64,000 nucleotides of DNA from an uncultured Parvularculaceae bacterium (lineage in GTDB: Bacteria; Pseudomonadota; Alphaproteobacteria; Caulobacterales; Parvularculaceae). Location of the stretch: NCBI GenBank assembly GCA_947259375.1, contig CAMYLZ010000025.1, forward strand, positions 1-64,000, written 5' to 3'. The translations under genes and the position numbers were made by a program. This document shows, in pieces, positions 9,433-19,232 of the stretch. The notes below the pieces were generated by a model. That model saw only the letters and a list, made by a program, of their open reading frames with translations, was not told the origin of the DNA and did no database searches. The first letter of the stretch is position 1. Each line of letters starts with the position of its first letter.

Positions 9433-12400
9433 ATGAATGACTGCGTAACTGCTTATTCACGCCGTCGCGACCAGCTCGTTGCGGCAAACGCCTATGATCC
9501 GCTCTCGGAACGTGACGCGTGCGGCGTCGGCCTCGTCGCGGCGCTTGATGCGCGCCCACGGCGCGAAATTGTCGATATGGCGATCGCCGCGCTAAAGGCT
9601 GTGTGGCATCGCGGCGCGGTGGATGCCGATGGCAAGACCGGCGACGGGGCTGGCATTCGGCTCAATGTGCCGCAAGAGTTGTTCCGAGGCTTCGTCGAGC
9701 GCACCGGCCATACGGCGCACAAGACGGATATTTGCGTCGGCATGTTGTTTCTGCCGCGCACCAGCCTTGGCGCGCAGGACGCTGCGCGTGCGATTGTCGA
9801 ATCGGAGATCCTGCGCTGCGGCTTCTATATCTATGGCTGGCGCCAGGTGCCGGTGCGCGCACGCGTGCTGGGCGCAAAAGCCAACGCCACGCGCCCGGAG
9901 ATCGAGCAGGTATTGTTCTGCGACCCGAAAGGGCGCGATCAGGATGCGCTTGACCGGATCTTGTATGTGGTCCGCCGACGGATCGAAAAGCAGGCCCGCA
10001 AACAGGGCTTGCACGAACTATATGTTTGCTCCCTGTCGTCCCAGGATGTGGTCTATAAGGGCATGTTCCTCGCCGAGGAGATCGACAATTTCTATCCAGA
10101 CCTGACCGACACGCGTTTTGTCAGCCGTGTTGCGATCTTCCACCAGCGCTATTCCACCAACACATTTCCGGAGTGGCGGCTGGCGCAACCCTTTCGCATG
10201 CTCGCCCATAATGGCGAGATCAATACGCTGAAGGGCAATGTCAACTGGATGAAGAGCCATGAAATTCCGATGGCGGCGGAGGTTTTCGGCGCCGATGGCG
10301 ATGACATAAAGCCGGTGATCCAGCCGGGCTCATCGGACTCGGCCACCCTCGACCAGGTGTTCGAATTGCTGGTCCGCGCCGGCCGCACCGCGCCGATGGC
10401 GAAGACTTTGCTGATCCCCGAAGCGTGGTCGAAACGCGCCTCGGTCATGCCGGAGAAATGGCGTGCGCTTTACGAATATTGCAATGCCGTGATGGAGCCA
10501 TGGGACGGACCGGCGGCCATCGCCGCCTATGACGGGCGCTGGGCCGTCGCCGGCCTGGATCGAAACGGACTGCGCCCGCTGCGCTATGCGATCACCGAAG
10601 ACGGCATTCTCGCGGTCGGATCCGAAACCGGCATGTGTCCGCTTGAAGGTCATAATGTCGAACGGCGCGGGGCAATTGAGCCGGGGCGCATGATCGCCGT
10701 CGATATGCAAGATGCGAAGTTCTATTCATCGACCGAAGTGCTTGACGTACTTGCTGAAAAGCATCCCTATACGGAGTGGCTGGAAAATATCGTTGAGCTG
10801 GAGCCGAAGATCGGCCCGGGACCGGAAGAACGCCTGTTCGAAGGCGAGGCGCTATTACGCCGTCAGGGCGCTGCCGGATACGACCTCGAAGCGCTGGACC
10901 TCATTCTCCGGCCGATGGCCGAGACCGGCAAGGAAGCGATCGGCTCCATGGGCGACGATACGCCGATTGCGGTGCTGTCCGGAAATTATCGCCCGCTGTC
11001 GCATTTCTTCCGCCAGAATTTTTCGCAAGTCACCAATCCGCCGATCGACCCCTTGCGTGAAGACGGGGTGATGAGCCTCAAGACCCGGTTCAAAAATCTT
11101 GGCAATATTCTTGTAACGGACAAAACGCAGACCGACGTGTTCGTGCTTGAAAGCCCGATCCTCACCAATGGGATGTTCACGCGGCTCAAGGATTACCTTG
11201 ACCAGAAGATCGTCGAGATCGACTGCACCTATGATGTCAAGGATGTCCGCAACAATGGCGAGGCGCTGCATGCCGCGCTTGACCGTATTCGCGCGGAAGC
11301 CGCGGCGGCGGTGCGCGACGGAGCTGGGCATGTGATCCTGACCGATGAGCGTCAGGGGCCTGATCGCGTCGCCGTGCCGATGATCCTCGCCGCCGGCGGC
11401 GTTCATGCGCATCTCACCAAAGTCGGACGCCGGACATTTTGCTCGCTTATTGTGCGTTCGGCCGAATGCGTCGACGCGCATTATGCGGCGGTGCTGGTCG
11501 GGGTTGGCGCTACGGCGGTGAACCCATATCTCGCTTTTGACTCGCTCGCGCAGGCGCAGTCCGCCGGGCGCTATGGCGATCTCAGCCTCAATAAGGGCGC
11601 GTTCAATTACAAATGCGCGCTCGAAGCGGGGCTGATGAAGATTATTTCAAAAATGGGGATTTCGGTGATTTCCGCCTATCGCGGCGGCTGCAATTTCGAG
11701 GCGTTGGGGCTGTCGCGGACGCTGGTGGCGGAGTTCTTTCCCGGCATGACAAGCCGCATATCCGGCATCGGTCTTGCCGGGCTTGAAAAGAAAACCGCCG
11801 AGTTGCACGCGGTCGCGTGGCGCGGCGACGCCGCGCGTCTGCCTGTAGGCGGATTTTATCGCCATCGCCGCAGGGGCGAGCATCATATCCTGGAAGCGGA
11901 GTTGGTGCGCGATCTGCAATTTGCGGTGAAAAATGACGACCCCAGCGCCTATGCGCGGTATTCGACGGCGCTTGAAAATCAGCCCCCATCGCAAATTCGA
12001 GACCTGCTGCGCACAAGACCGCTGGGCGATGCGATCGGCGTTGACGAGGTCGAAACTGCAAATGATATCCGACGCCGTTTTATAACGCCGGGGATGTCGC
12101 TGGGCGCGCTGTCGCCGGAGGCCCATGGGGCGCTCAACATCGCCATGAACCGGATTGGCGCAAAGTCAGTGTCAGGCGAGGGCGGCGAGGTGCCGGAACG
12201 CTATCAGCCGTTGCCGAATGGCGACAACGCCAATTCGGCGATCAAGCAAGTGGCTTCAGGCCGCTTCGGGGTGACGGCGGAATATCTCAATCAAGCCAGA
12301 GAGTTGGAGATCAAAGTTGCGCAAGGCGCGAAGCCCGGCGAAGGCGGGCAACTGCCCGGTTTCAAGGTCACCGAGTTTATCGCCCGCATGCGCCATTCGA

Positions 12401-13947
12401 CGCCGGGCGTGACGCTGATCTCGCCGCCGCCGCATCATGATATCTATTCGATCGAGGATCTGGCGCAGCTCATTTATGACCTCAAGCAGATCAATCCGGA
12501 TGCGCGGGTTTGCGTGAAGCTGGTCTCTGCTTCCGGCATCGGTGCGATTGCGGCAGGCGTTGCAAAGGCGAAAGCCGACGTCATTCTCATTTCCGGCAAT
12601 GTCGGCGGCACCGGGGCGAGCCCGCAAACCTCGATCAAATTCGCAGGAGCGCCGTGGGAGCTCGGGCTTGCCGAAGCGCACCAAGTCCTGACACTGAACA
12701 ATTTGCGCGAACAGGTGACGCTCAGGACCGATGGCGGCATCCGCACCGGGCGCGATGTGGTGATTGCCGCGATGCTGGGCGCGGAAGAATTTGGAATCGG
12801 TACGATATCGCTGATCGCCATGGGGTGTCTCATGGTGCGGCAATGCCATTCAAACACCTGTCCGGTGGGCGTGTGCACCCAGGATGAGGCCCTGCGCGAA
12901 CATTTCACAGGTTTGCCGGAGCATGTAGTGAATCTGATGACATTCATTGCCGAGGAAACGCGGCAAATCCTCGCTGGTTTGGGCGCCAATGCGCTTGAAG
13001 ACGTCATCGGAAGGGCGGATCTGCTCGATCAGGTGAGCCGCGGCGCGCCCCATCTTGATGACCTTGATCTTAACCCGATCCTGACGCTGGTCGATGCGGG
13101 CGACCGGCCGAAGCGGTCGGCCCGCAGCGGTCGTCAGGAGATCGTTGATACGCTGGATCAGCGCATCGAGCCGGAGCTTGAGCCGTTTTTCGCCCGCCGT
13201 GAAAAATTACAGCTGTCATTTCCGGTAAAGAACACCGATCGCGCTGTCGGCGCGCGAATTTCCTCACGCATCGTGCGAAATTTCAAGAGAGAAAATCTCA
13301 CCGAGGATCATGTGGCGATCCGCCTCAAAGGCTCGGCTGGTCAGTCTTTGGGGGCGTTTTCCGCCTACGGACTGAAGCTTATCGTTGATGGCGACGCCAA
13401 TGACTATGTGGGCAAGGGGCTTTCCGGCGCGACTATTGTCGTGCGCCCGGCCGAAGCGGGAATTGGCGAGGGCGACGCCATAATCGGCAATACCTGCCTT
13501 TATGGCGCGACGTCGGGGGCGCTGTTCGCGGCGGGCCGGGCGGGCGGGCGCTTTGCGGTTCGAAATTCCGGCGCGACGGCGGTGATCGAAGGCTGCTCGG
13601 CCAATGGCTGTGAGTATATGACCGGCGGCGTCGTGGTGGTGCTGGGATCGGTCGGGTCTAATTTTGCAGCCGGCATGACGGGCGGGCGTGCTTATGTCTT
13701 GGACGAGGACGGGGCCTTTGGCGGCAATGTCAACGCCGAGAGCGTCGCCATACGCGGCTTTGCGGACGGCGACGATGATCGGGAATGTAGGATGCTGATT
13801 GAGCAACATTGGCGCGAGACAAGGTCGGCCAAGGCGCGCCGTCTGCTTGATGGTTGGGCGAGCGCCCGCGCGAGGTTTCGGGTGATCGAGCCGCGCGAAC
13901 TTCTCGCCCGCCAGCAGAAATTGGAGGCCGCCGCAAAAACGGCGTGA
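9433..13947 (+). CDS. gltB: Glutamate synthase large subunit
   Basis: 1504 aa; N-terminal CGVGLVA Ntn amidotransferase start, RYSTNTFPEWRLAQPFRMLAHNGEINT, FMN domain AQGAKPGEGGQLPG, NTCPVGVCTQD. Confidence 0.97.
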   Translation: MNDCVTAYSRRRDQLVAANAYDPLSERDACGVGLVAALDARPRREIVDMAIAALKAVWHRGAVDADGKTGDGAGIRLNVPQELFRGFVERTGHTAHKTDICVGMLFLPRTSLGAQDAARAIVESEILRCGFYIYGWRQVPVRARVLGAKANATRPEIEQVLFCDPKGRDQDALDRILYVVRRRIEKQARKQGLHELYVCSLSSQDVVYKGMFLAEEIDNFYPDLTDTRFVSRVAIFHQRYSTNTFPEWRLAQPFRMLAHNGEINTLKGNVNWMKSHEIPMAAEVFGADGDDIKPVIQPGSSDSATLDQVFELLVRAGRTAPMAKTLLIPEAWSKRASVMPEKWRALYEYCNAVMEPWDGPAAIAAYDGRWAVAGLDRNGLRPLRYAITEDGILAVGSETGMCPLEGHNVERRGAIEPGRMIAVDMQDAKFYSSTEVLDVLAEKHPYTEWLENIVELEPKIGPGPEERLFEGEALLRRQGAAGYDLEALDLILRPMAETGKEAIGSMGDDTPIAVLSGNYRPLSHFFRQNFSQVTNPPIDPLREDGVMSLKTRFKNLGNILVTDKTQTDVFVLESPILTNGMFTRLKDYLDQKIVEIDCTYDVKDVRNNGEALHAALDRIRAEAAAAVRDGAGHVILTDERQGPDRVAVPMILAAGGVHAHLTKVGRRTFCSLIVRSAECVDAHYAAVLVGVGATAVNPYLAFDSLAQAQSAGRYGDLSLNKGAFNYKCALEAGLMKIISKMGISVISAYRGGCNFEALGLSRTLVAEFFPGMTSRISGIGLAGLEKKTAELHAVAWRGDAARLPVGGFYRHRRRGEHHILEAELVRDLQFAVKNDDPSAYARYSTALENQPPSQIRDLLRTRPLGDAIGVDEVETANDIRRRFITPGMSLGALSPEAHGALNIAMNRIGAKSVSGEGGEVPERYQPLPNGDNANSAIKQVASGRFGVTAEYLNQARELEIKVAQGAKPGEGGQLPGFKVTEFIARMRHSTPGVTLISPPPHHDIYSIEDLAQLIYDLKQINPDARVCVKLVSASGIGAIAAGVAKAKADVILISGNVGGTGASPQTSIKFAGAPWELGLAEAHQVLTLNNLREQVTLRTDGGIRTGRDVVIAAMLGAEEFGIGTISLIAMGCLMVRQCHSNTCPVGVCTQDEALREHFTGLPEHVVNLMTFIAEETRQILAGLGANALEDVIGRADLLDQVSRGAPHLDDLDLNPILTLVDAGDRPKRSARSGRQEIVDTLDQRIEPELEPFFARREKLQLSFPVKNTDRAVGARISSRIVRNFKRENLTEDHVAIRLKGSAGQSLGAFSAYGLKLIVDGDANDYVGKGLSGATIVVRPAEAGIGEGDAIIGNTCLYGATSGALFAAGRAGGRFAVRNSGATAVIEGCSANGCEYMTGGVVVVLGSVGSNFAAGMTGGRAYVLDEDGAFGGNVNAESVAIRGFADGDDDRECRMLIEQHWRETRSAKARRLLDGWASARARFRVIEPRELLARQQKLEAAAKTA

Positions 13948-14076
13948 ACCGGTCATGATGCTGCTGGCGTTACGGCGCCATAATAGACGCCTTCCGGCGG
14001 ACGGAAAACGGGCTTGGGTACGCCTTTCAGTCCGCCGGCATAACGATCCGAAACAACACCAAACTTTCCGCGCCAG

Positions 14077-15261
14077 ATGAAAACCGAAGAAGAATTCCAT
14101 CGCATCAAGCAGCTTCCCCCTTATGTGTTCGAGGAAGTGAACGCCTTGAAAGCGAAATTGCGGGCCGAGGGACGCGACATCATCGATCTCGGCATGGGCA
14201 ATCCGGACATGCCGACCCCGGCGCATATCATCGACAAATTATGCGAGGCAGCGCGTAATCCGAAAGCGCATCGCTATTCGGTTTCGCGCGGGATTATCGG
14301 TTTGAGGCGCGCCATGGCGCGTTATTACAAGCGCCGCTTTGATGTAGAGCTGTCGCCGGAGACCGAGATTGTCGCCACCATCGGGTCGAAAGAAGGCTTC
14401 GCGAACCTCGCCCAGGCGATCACCGGGCCGGGCGATATGGTGCTGGCGCCGGACCCGGCTTACCCGATCCATGCATTCGGATTCATCATCGCCGGCGGGG
14501 TCATCGCCGCCATACCGGCGCCGACGCCCGAAGCCTATCTTAGAGGCGTCGCCGACGCGATCGCCGCCGCGCCGAAAAGCCCGCGTGCGCTGGTGCTGAA
14601 CTATCCGTCGAACCCGACAGCGCAGGTCGTTGATCTTGATTTTTACAAGGAAGCGGTCGCGCTGGCGAAGCGCCACGACATCTACATCCTTTCGGACCTT
14701 GCTTATGGCGAGATTTATTTCGGCGAGACGCCGCCGCCGTCGATATTGCAGGTCGATGGCGCACGCGACATCGCCGTTGAGATCAATTCGCTGTCAAAGA
14801 CTTTCGCCATGGCCGGCTGGCGTGTCGGCATGGCGGTCGGCAATGAAAGGCTGATCAAGGCGCTGGCGCGGGTAAAGTCCTATCTCGATTATGGCGCCTT
14901 CACCCCGATCCAGGTGGCCGCTGTCGCCGCCCTGGACGGGCCCTGGGGCTGCGTCGAGGAAATTCGCGCAATTTACAAGGCGCGCCGCGACGTTCTGATC
15001 GAACATTTCGCCATGGCGGGCTGGGCTATTCCGTGCCCGGACGCATCGATGTTCGCCTGGGCGCCGATTCCTGAAAAATTTCGGGCCATGGGTTCGGTGG
15101 AATTTGCGAAAATGCTGATGGAGCGCGCCGACGTCGCCGTCGCGCCGGGGCTCGGCTTCGGCAAGGCGGGCGATGATCATGTGCGCATTGGGCTTGTTGA
15201 AAACCAGCAGCGCATTCGGCAGGCGGCGAGAAACCTCAAAAGGGTTTTCAAAGGGAATTAG
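14077..15261 (+). CDS. Class I/II pyridoxal-phosphate aminotransferase (AlaC-like)
   Basis: DLGMGNPDMPTPAHI, NYPSNPTAQVVDLDFY, SLSKTFAMAGWRVG (PLP lysine). Confidence 0.85.
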   Translation: MKTEEEFHRIKQLPPYVFEEVNALKAKLRAEGRDIIDLGMGNPDMPTPAHIIDKLCEAARNPKAHRYSVSRGIIGLRRAMARYYKRRFDVELSPETEIVATIGSKEGFANLAQAITGPGDMVLAPDPAYPIHAFGFIIAGGVIAAIPAPTPEAYLRGVADAIAAAPKSPRALVLNYPSNPTAQVVDLDFYKEAVALAKRHDIYILSDLAYGEIYFGETPPPSILQVDGARDIAVEINSLSKTFAMAGWRVGMAVGNERLIKALARVKSYLDYGAFTPIQVAAVAALDGPWGCVEEIRAIYKARRDVLIEHFAMAGWAIPCPDASMFAWAPIPEKFRAMGSVEFAKMLMERADVAVAPGLGFGKAGDDHVRIGLVENQQRIRQAARNLKRVFKGN

Positions 15262-15423
15262 CAGCGGCGAAAAAGCGCGCCCCCTTGATTTCGCCCCTTG
15301 CTTTCAAATAGCTGGTGGTCCGAAGGCATTGCGAGCAACACGCGTGAGCGCGCCTCGCGATCTCCCGCCGCCTTCGCGCATCGGCGCGCACCGCGCCGGT
15401 TCCATCCTGGTTGCGATACGCCC

Positions 15424-16692
15424 ATGAAGCCGAAATTGCTCACGACTCTGAGAACCTATTCGCTATCGCTTTTCGCAAGCGATGTTATTGCCGGCGTCAC
15501 AGTCGCCATGGTGGCGATGCCTTTGAGCCTCGCTATTGCGATCGCCTCCGGCGCGGATCCTGCTACTGGAATTGTCACGGCGATCATAGGCGGGTTCCTG
15601 ATTTCCGCGCTTGGCGGCAGCCGGGTGCAGATCGGCGGACCGACCGGGGCTTTCATTGTCGTCGTCTATGATGTGATCGCCCAACACGGATATGACGGGC
15701 TTGTCCTCGCTACGTTTATGGCTGGCGTCATTTTGTTGCTCGCCGGCGCCATGCGCGCGGGCCGCCTCATCGCCTATGTGCCCGAAGCGGTCGTGAACGG
15801 GTTTACGATCGGCATCGCGATTATCATCGCCTCGAGCCAGCTCAATGACCTTTTCGGCCTGGGCGCGCACAACGTTCCCGCCGCCTTTCTCGAAAAGGCG
15901 CCGGTGCTCTGGGAGGCGCGCGGGAGTTTCAACGGTGCAGCCTTCGCAATTGGCGTTATGACGATATTCCTTATCGTTGTGTTGCGCCGGCTCGCGCCGA
16001 AAGCGCCGGGGTTGATCGTCGCCGTCGCGGCAACATCGGCTTTCGTTGCGCTTTTCGCATTGCCGACGGACACGATTGCGTCGCGCTTTGGCGCGTTGCC
16101 CAATCATTTGCCCGCGCCGTCATTGCCGGAGGCTTTGTCCTATGCGCGGGTCCTGGAGCTGGCGCCGTCGGCGCTGGTGATCGCCTTTCTCGCTGGTGTT
16201 GAATCGCTTCTTTCGGCCATGGTGGCGGACAAGATATCCGGCGGAAAGCACCGTCCGAATGCGGAAGTTCTGGCGCAAGGCGCGGCCAATATCGGCTCTG
16301 CGCTATTTGGCGGCCTCCCGGCGACCGGCGCGATTGCGCGAACCGCGACGAATATCAGGGCGGGGGGCAAGACCCCGGTGGCCGGGCTGGTCCATGCCGT
16401 AACGATTCTGGTGGTGATGCTTCTGGCGGCGCCGCTTGCCGGCTATCTCGCCATGCCCGCATTGGCGGGCCTCTTGATGATCACCGCCTGGAATATGAGC
16501 GAGCCGCAAAACTGGAAAAGCTATTTTCTCGAAGGGCGGCTTTCCGATCGTGCGCTTCTCATCGTGACGCTTGTGCTGACGGTGGCCACGGATTTGACGA
16601 TTGCAATCGGCGTCGGGGTCTCGCTTGGGCTTGCGATCCGGCTGCAACGCCGTCACGTGCCGCCAGCGGAATGGCGCATGCCGGAACGCTGA
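15424..16692 (+). CDS. SulP family inorganic anion transporter, apparently lacking a STAS domain
   Basis: GVTVAMVAMPLSLAIAIASGADPATGIVTAIIGGFLISALGGSRVQIGGPTGAFIV; the ORF ends ~20 residues after the last membrane helix. Confidence 0.88.
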   Translation: MKPKLLTTLRTYSLSLFASDVIAGVTVAMVAMPLSLAIAIASGADPATGIVTAIIGGFLISALGGSRVQIGGPTGAFIVVVYDVIAQHGYDGLVLATFMAGVILLLAGAMRAGRLIAYVPEAVVNGFTIGIAIIIASSQLNDLFGLGAHNVPAAFLEKAPVLWEARGSFNGAAFAIGVMTIFLIVVLRRLAPKAPGLIVAVAATSAFVALFALPTDTIASRFGALPNHLPAPSLPEALSYARVLELAPSALVIAFLAGVESLLSAMVADKISGGKHRPNAEVLAQGAANIGSALFGGLPATGAIARTATNIRAGGKTPVAGLVHAVTILVVMLLAAPLAGYLAMPALAGLLMITAWNMSEPQNWKSYFLEGRLSDRALLIVTLVLTVATDLTIAIGVGVSLGLAIRLQRRHVPPAEWRMPER

Positions 16693-16759
16693 TGCGTGCT
16701 CGAAGCATGCTGTGAAATAGCCGTATCTGCTAAAATCAAATTCCCCATAAAATATCCTG

Positions 16760-16788
16760 TTGACGCTTTCGCAGTTGCGAAGTAAGAG
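16760..16788 (+). promoter_or_regulatory. Possible sigma70-type promoter for the met operon
   Basis: TTGACG - 17 nt - TAAGAG just upstream of the riboswitch; by eye only. Confidence 0.4.
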
Positions 16789-16796
16789 CGATGTTA

Positions 16797-16920
16797 ACTC
16801 ATCAAGACCAGTCGAGGGATAGGCCCGTTGACGCTGGGGCAACCGCCGAAAAAGCCGGACCGGCTTTTGGGAAAGGTGCCAATTCCTGCGAGCGAGCTTT
16901 GCCTCTCTCGAGAGATGAGT
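16797..16920 (+). ncRNA. SAM-I type (S-box) riboswitch aptamer upstream of metX
   Basis: P1 ACTCATC (16797-16803) / GATGAGT (16914-16920); core 'gaGGGAtaGGCCCgtTGAcGCtgGGGCAACC' and 'AAAGGTGCCAATTCCTGC' match the SAM-I consensus; followed by met genes. Confidence 0.9.
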
Positions 16921-16981
16921 CGGACGACGAATAGCGAGTGCGCGTCCGATTTGGTCTCTAGCGAATTTCCGAAAATGAGTT

Positions 16982-17007
16982 GGCCCCGCATGGCGGGGCT
17001 TTGGTTT
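16982..17007 (+). terminator. Intrinsic terminator / expression platform of the SAM riboswitch
   Basis: GGCCCCGC-AT-GGCGGGGC-like hairpin followed by TTTGGTTTT, between the aptamer and the metX ATG. Confidence 0.65.
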
Positions 17008-17031
17008 TGGAACGGACGCAAGAGATCGGCG

Positions 17032-18027
17032 ATGACCAGCGCGCAAATTGAAATAGACGAGGCGGGCCAGCCCAAGACGGTGCTCTATTGCGAGGTGAGC
17101 GTCTTTCTGCCTGCCGAGATTATGCTCGACAGCGGCGAGACGCTCGCCAAGCCGGAGCTTAATGTCAGATTTTATGGCGACCTGACCCAACCTGCCGTGG
17201 CTGTCGCCGGCGGCGTTTCGGCCGGGCGGGTCATTGCCGATACCAGCAGCGACAAGGGCTGGTGGCGCGACATTGCACGGCCCGGCGGCGCCATCGATCT
17301 CGATAATTATTGCGTTATCGGTTTTGACTTTCTGCCCAATCCCGGCGAAGCAGCGCGGACCATCTCGACCGCGGATCAGGCGCGTGCTTTTGCTTACGCG
17401 CTTGAAACAATCGGCGTTTTAGAACTTTACGCTTTTGTCGGCGCCTCCTATGGCGGCATGGTTGCCTTGCGCTTCGCAGAACTGTTCCCGGAGCGGATTA
17501 AAAAATTATGCGTGGTTTCCGCGCCGGAACGTTCCCATCCGGCGGCGACCGCCCAGCGCGGCGTGCAGCGGCGGATCATCGCGCTTGCCGCGCGTTGCGG
17601 CGCAGAGAAGGAAGGCGTCTCGCTCGCTCGCCAACTCGCCATGATTTCCTACCGTACGCCGGAAGAATTTGAGCAGCGCTTTGACGCCGCGCCCGTGGGC
17701 GAGGCGACGGGCGACCCATACGATATTTGCGAATATCTCATCGCCCGAGGCGAAGCCTATGAGGTTTGCGCCGACCGATACCTGACCTTGTCCGATTCCA
17801 TTGACCGCCATCGCGCCGATCCGGCGAAGATCGGCGCGGAAACGCTGGTCATCGCCGCCGAAGGCGACCGCCTGGCGCCGGCGAGCGACCTTAAACGGCT
17901 GGCCGCTGCGCTGAAGCGCGGGCGCTATGCCGAAATTCCATCCAATTACGGCCATGACGCATTCCTGAAGGAAGCTGACCGGCTCGGCCCCCATATTCGT
18001 GAATTCCTCAAGGAGCTGCAGTCATGA
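17032..18027 (+). CDS. metX: Homoserine O-acyltransferase, MetX-type alpha/beta hydrolase (acetyl versus succinyl specificity not determined)
   Basis: VGASYGGMVALRFAELFPERI nucleophile elbow, PSNYGHDAFLKE C-terminal His; start MTSAQIEIDE placed after the riboswitch. Confidence 0.85.
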   Translation: MTSAQIEIDEAGQPKTVLYCEVSVFLPAEIMLDSGETLAKPELNVRFYGDLTQPAVAVAGGVSAGRVIADTSSDKGWWRDIARPGGAIDLDNYCVIGFDFLPNPGEAARTISTADQARAFAYALETIGVLELYAFVGASYGGMVALRFAELFPERIKKLCVVSAPERSHPAATAQRGVQRRIIALAARCGAEKEGVSLARQLAMISYRTPEEFEQRFDAAPVGEATGDPYDICEYLIARGEAYEVCADRYLTLSDSIDRHRADPAKIGAETLVIAAEGDRLAPASDLKRLAAALKRGRYAEIPSNYGHDAFLKEADRLGPHIREFLKELQS

Positions 18028-19232
18028 GTGAAACACTCCGCACTGAAACGATTATCGCCGGCGCCGGCGTTGCGGAAGACCCTGCCTTTAACGCGGTCTC
18101 GCCGCCGCTGCACCTTTCGGCGAATTACGGTTGGAATGATCCGCTCGACAAGCCGCAATATGACTATGCGCGCTCCGGCAATCCGACGCGTACGCAGCTT
18201 GAGACGGCGCTGGCAAAGCTAGAAGGCGGCGCGCGCGGCATTGTCGTTTCTTCCGGCATGGCGGCGCTGGATCTTGTGTTCAACCTTGTTGATCCGGGCG
18301 AGCTGGTGATTGCGCCGCATGATTGTTACGGCGGCACGCACCGGCTGTTGACTGCGCGCGCCAAGCGGGGACATTTCGAGCTCGCGTTTGTAAACCAGAC
18401 CGATCCGGTCGCGTTGGCGAAGGCCTTCTCGCGCAATCCAAAGCTGGTGCTGATCGAAACGCCGTCGAACCCGCTCTTGCGCATTACCGATATTCGCGCC
18501 GTCGTGGCATTCGCGCGGGAATGCGGCGCCATCACGGTCGCCGACAACACGTTCTTGTCGCCGGCGCTGCAACGCCCGCTTTCGCTCGGCTGCGACGTGG
18601 TGGTGCATTCGACGACGAAATTCATCAATGGCCATTCGGACGTGGTCGGCGGCGCGGTTATCGCAAAAGATGCGGCGCTGGGCGAAGAGCTCGCCTGGTG
18701 GGCGAATTGCACCGGCGTCACCGGCGCGCCGTTTGATTCCTTCCTGACTTTGCGGGGGCTGCGCACGCTGTTCCCGCGTATCGAGCGCCAGCAGAAAACC
18801 ACGAGCGATGTCGTTGCGGCGCTGGCCGCGGATGAGCGTGTCGCGAGGGTATTCTATCCGGGACTTGAAGATCATCCGGGCCATGAAATTGCGAAAACGC
18901 AACAGGACGGCTTCGGCGCCATGTTCAGCGTCGAGTTTGCCGAAGGCGTCGATGTGATTGAGCTGCTGCGGAACTTACGCATTTTTACCATTGCGGAGTC
19001 GCTTGGGGGCTTTGAAAGCCTTGTATGCACGCCTGCGACCATGACCCATGCGGCGATGACGCCGGAGGCGCGTGAGACAGCGGGTATTTCCGACCGGTTG
19101 GTCAGGTTCTCGGTCGGTCTTGAGCATACGGATGATCTCTTGCGAGATATTTCGCATGGGCTCGAGCATGCGGCGCAAAGCGCCGCGAATGTAGCGTATC
19201 TGTCAAAAGGGGCGGCTAGCCAATGTGCCTGA
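18024..19232 (+). CDS. metB: Trans-sulfuration enzyme, cystathionine gamma-synthase family
   Basis: YDYARSGNPTRTQLETALAKLEGG, HSTTKFINGHSDVVGG (PLP lysine), ESLGGFESLVCTPATMTHA; 4-nt overlap with metX. Confidence 0.88.
   Translation: MSETLRTETIIAGAGVAEDPAFNAVSPPLHLSANYGWNDPLDKPQYDYARSGNPTRTQLETALAKLEGGARGIVVSSGMAALDLVFNLVDPGELVIAPHDCYGGTHRLLTARAKRGHFELAFVNQTDPVALAKAFSRNPKLVLIETPSNPLLRITDIRAVVAFARECGAITVADNTFLSPALQRPLSLGCDVVVHSTTKFINGHSDVVGGAVIAKDAALGEELAWWANCTGVTGAPFDSFLTLRGLRTLFPRIERQQKTTSDVVAALAADERVARVFYPGLEDHPGHEIAKTQQDGFGAMFSVEFAEGVDVIELLRNLRIFTIAESLGGFESLVCTPATMTHAAMTPEARETAGISDRLVRFSVGLEHTDDLLRDISHGLEHAAQSAANVAYLSKGAASQCA

Noticed and set aside
7989-9434. 481-aa minus-strand ORF opposite gltD
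   Set aside because: Shadow ORF of a high-GC gene; the plus strand encodes an unmistakable GltD.
13264-14226. 320-aa minus-strand ORF across the gltB end and aminotransferase start
   Set aside because: His/Arg-rich shadow ORF overlapping two well-supported plus-strand genes.
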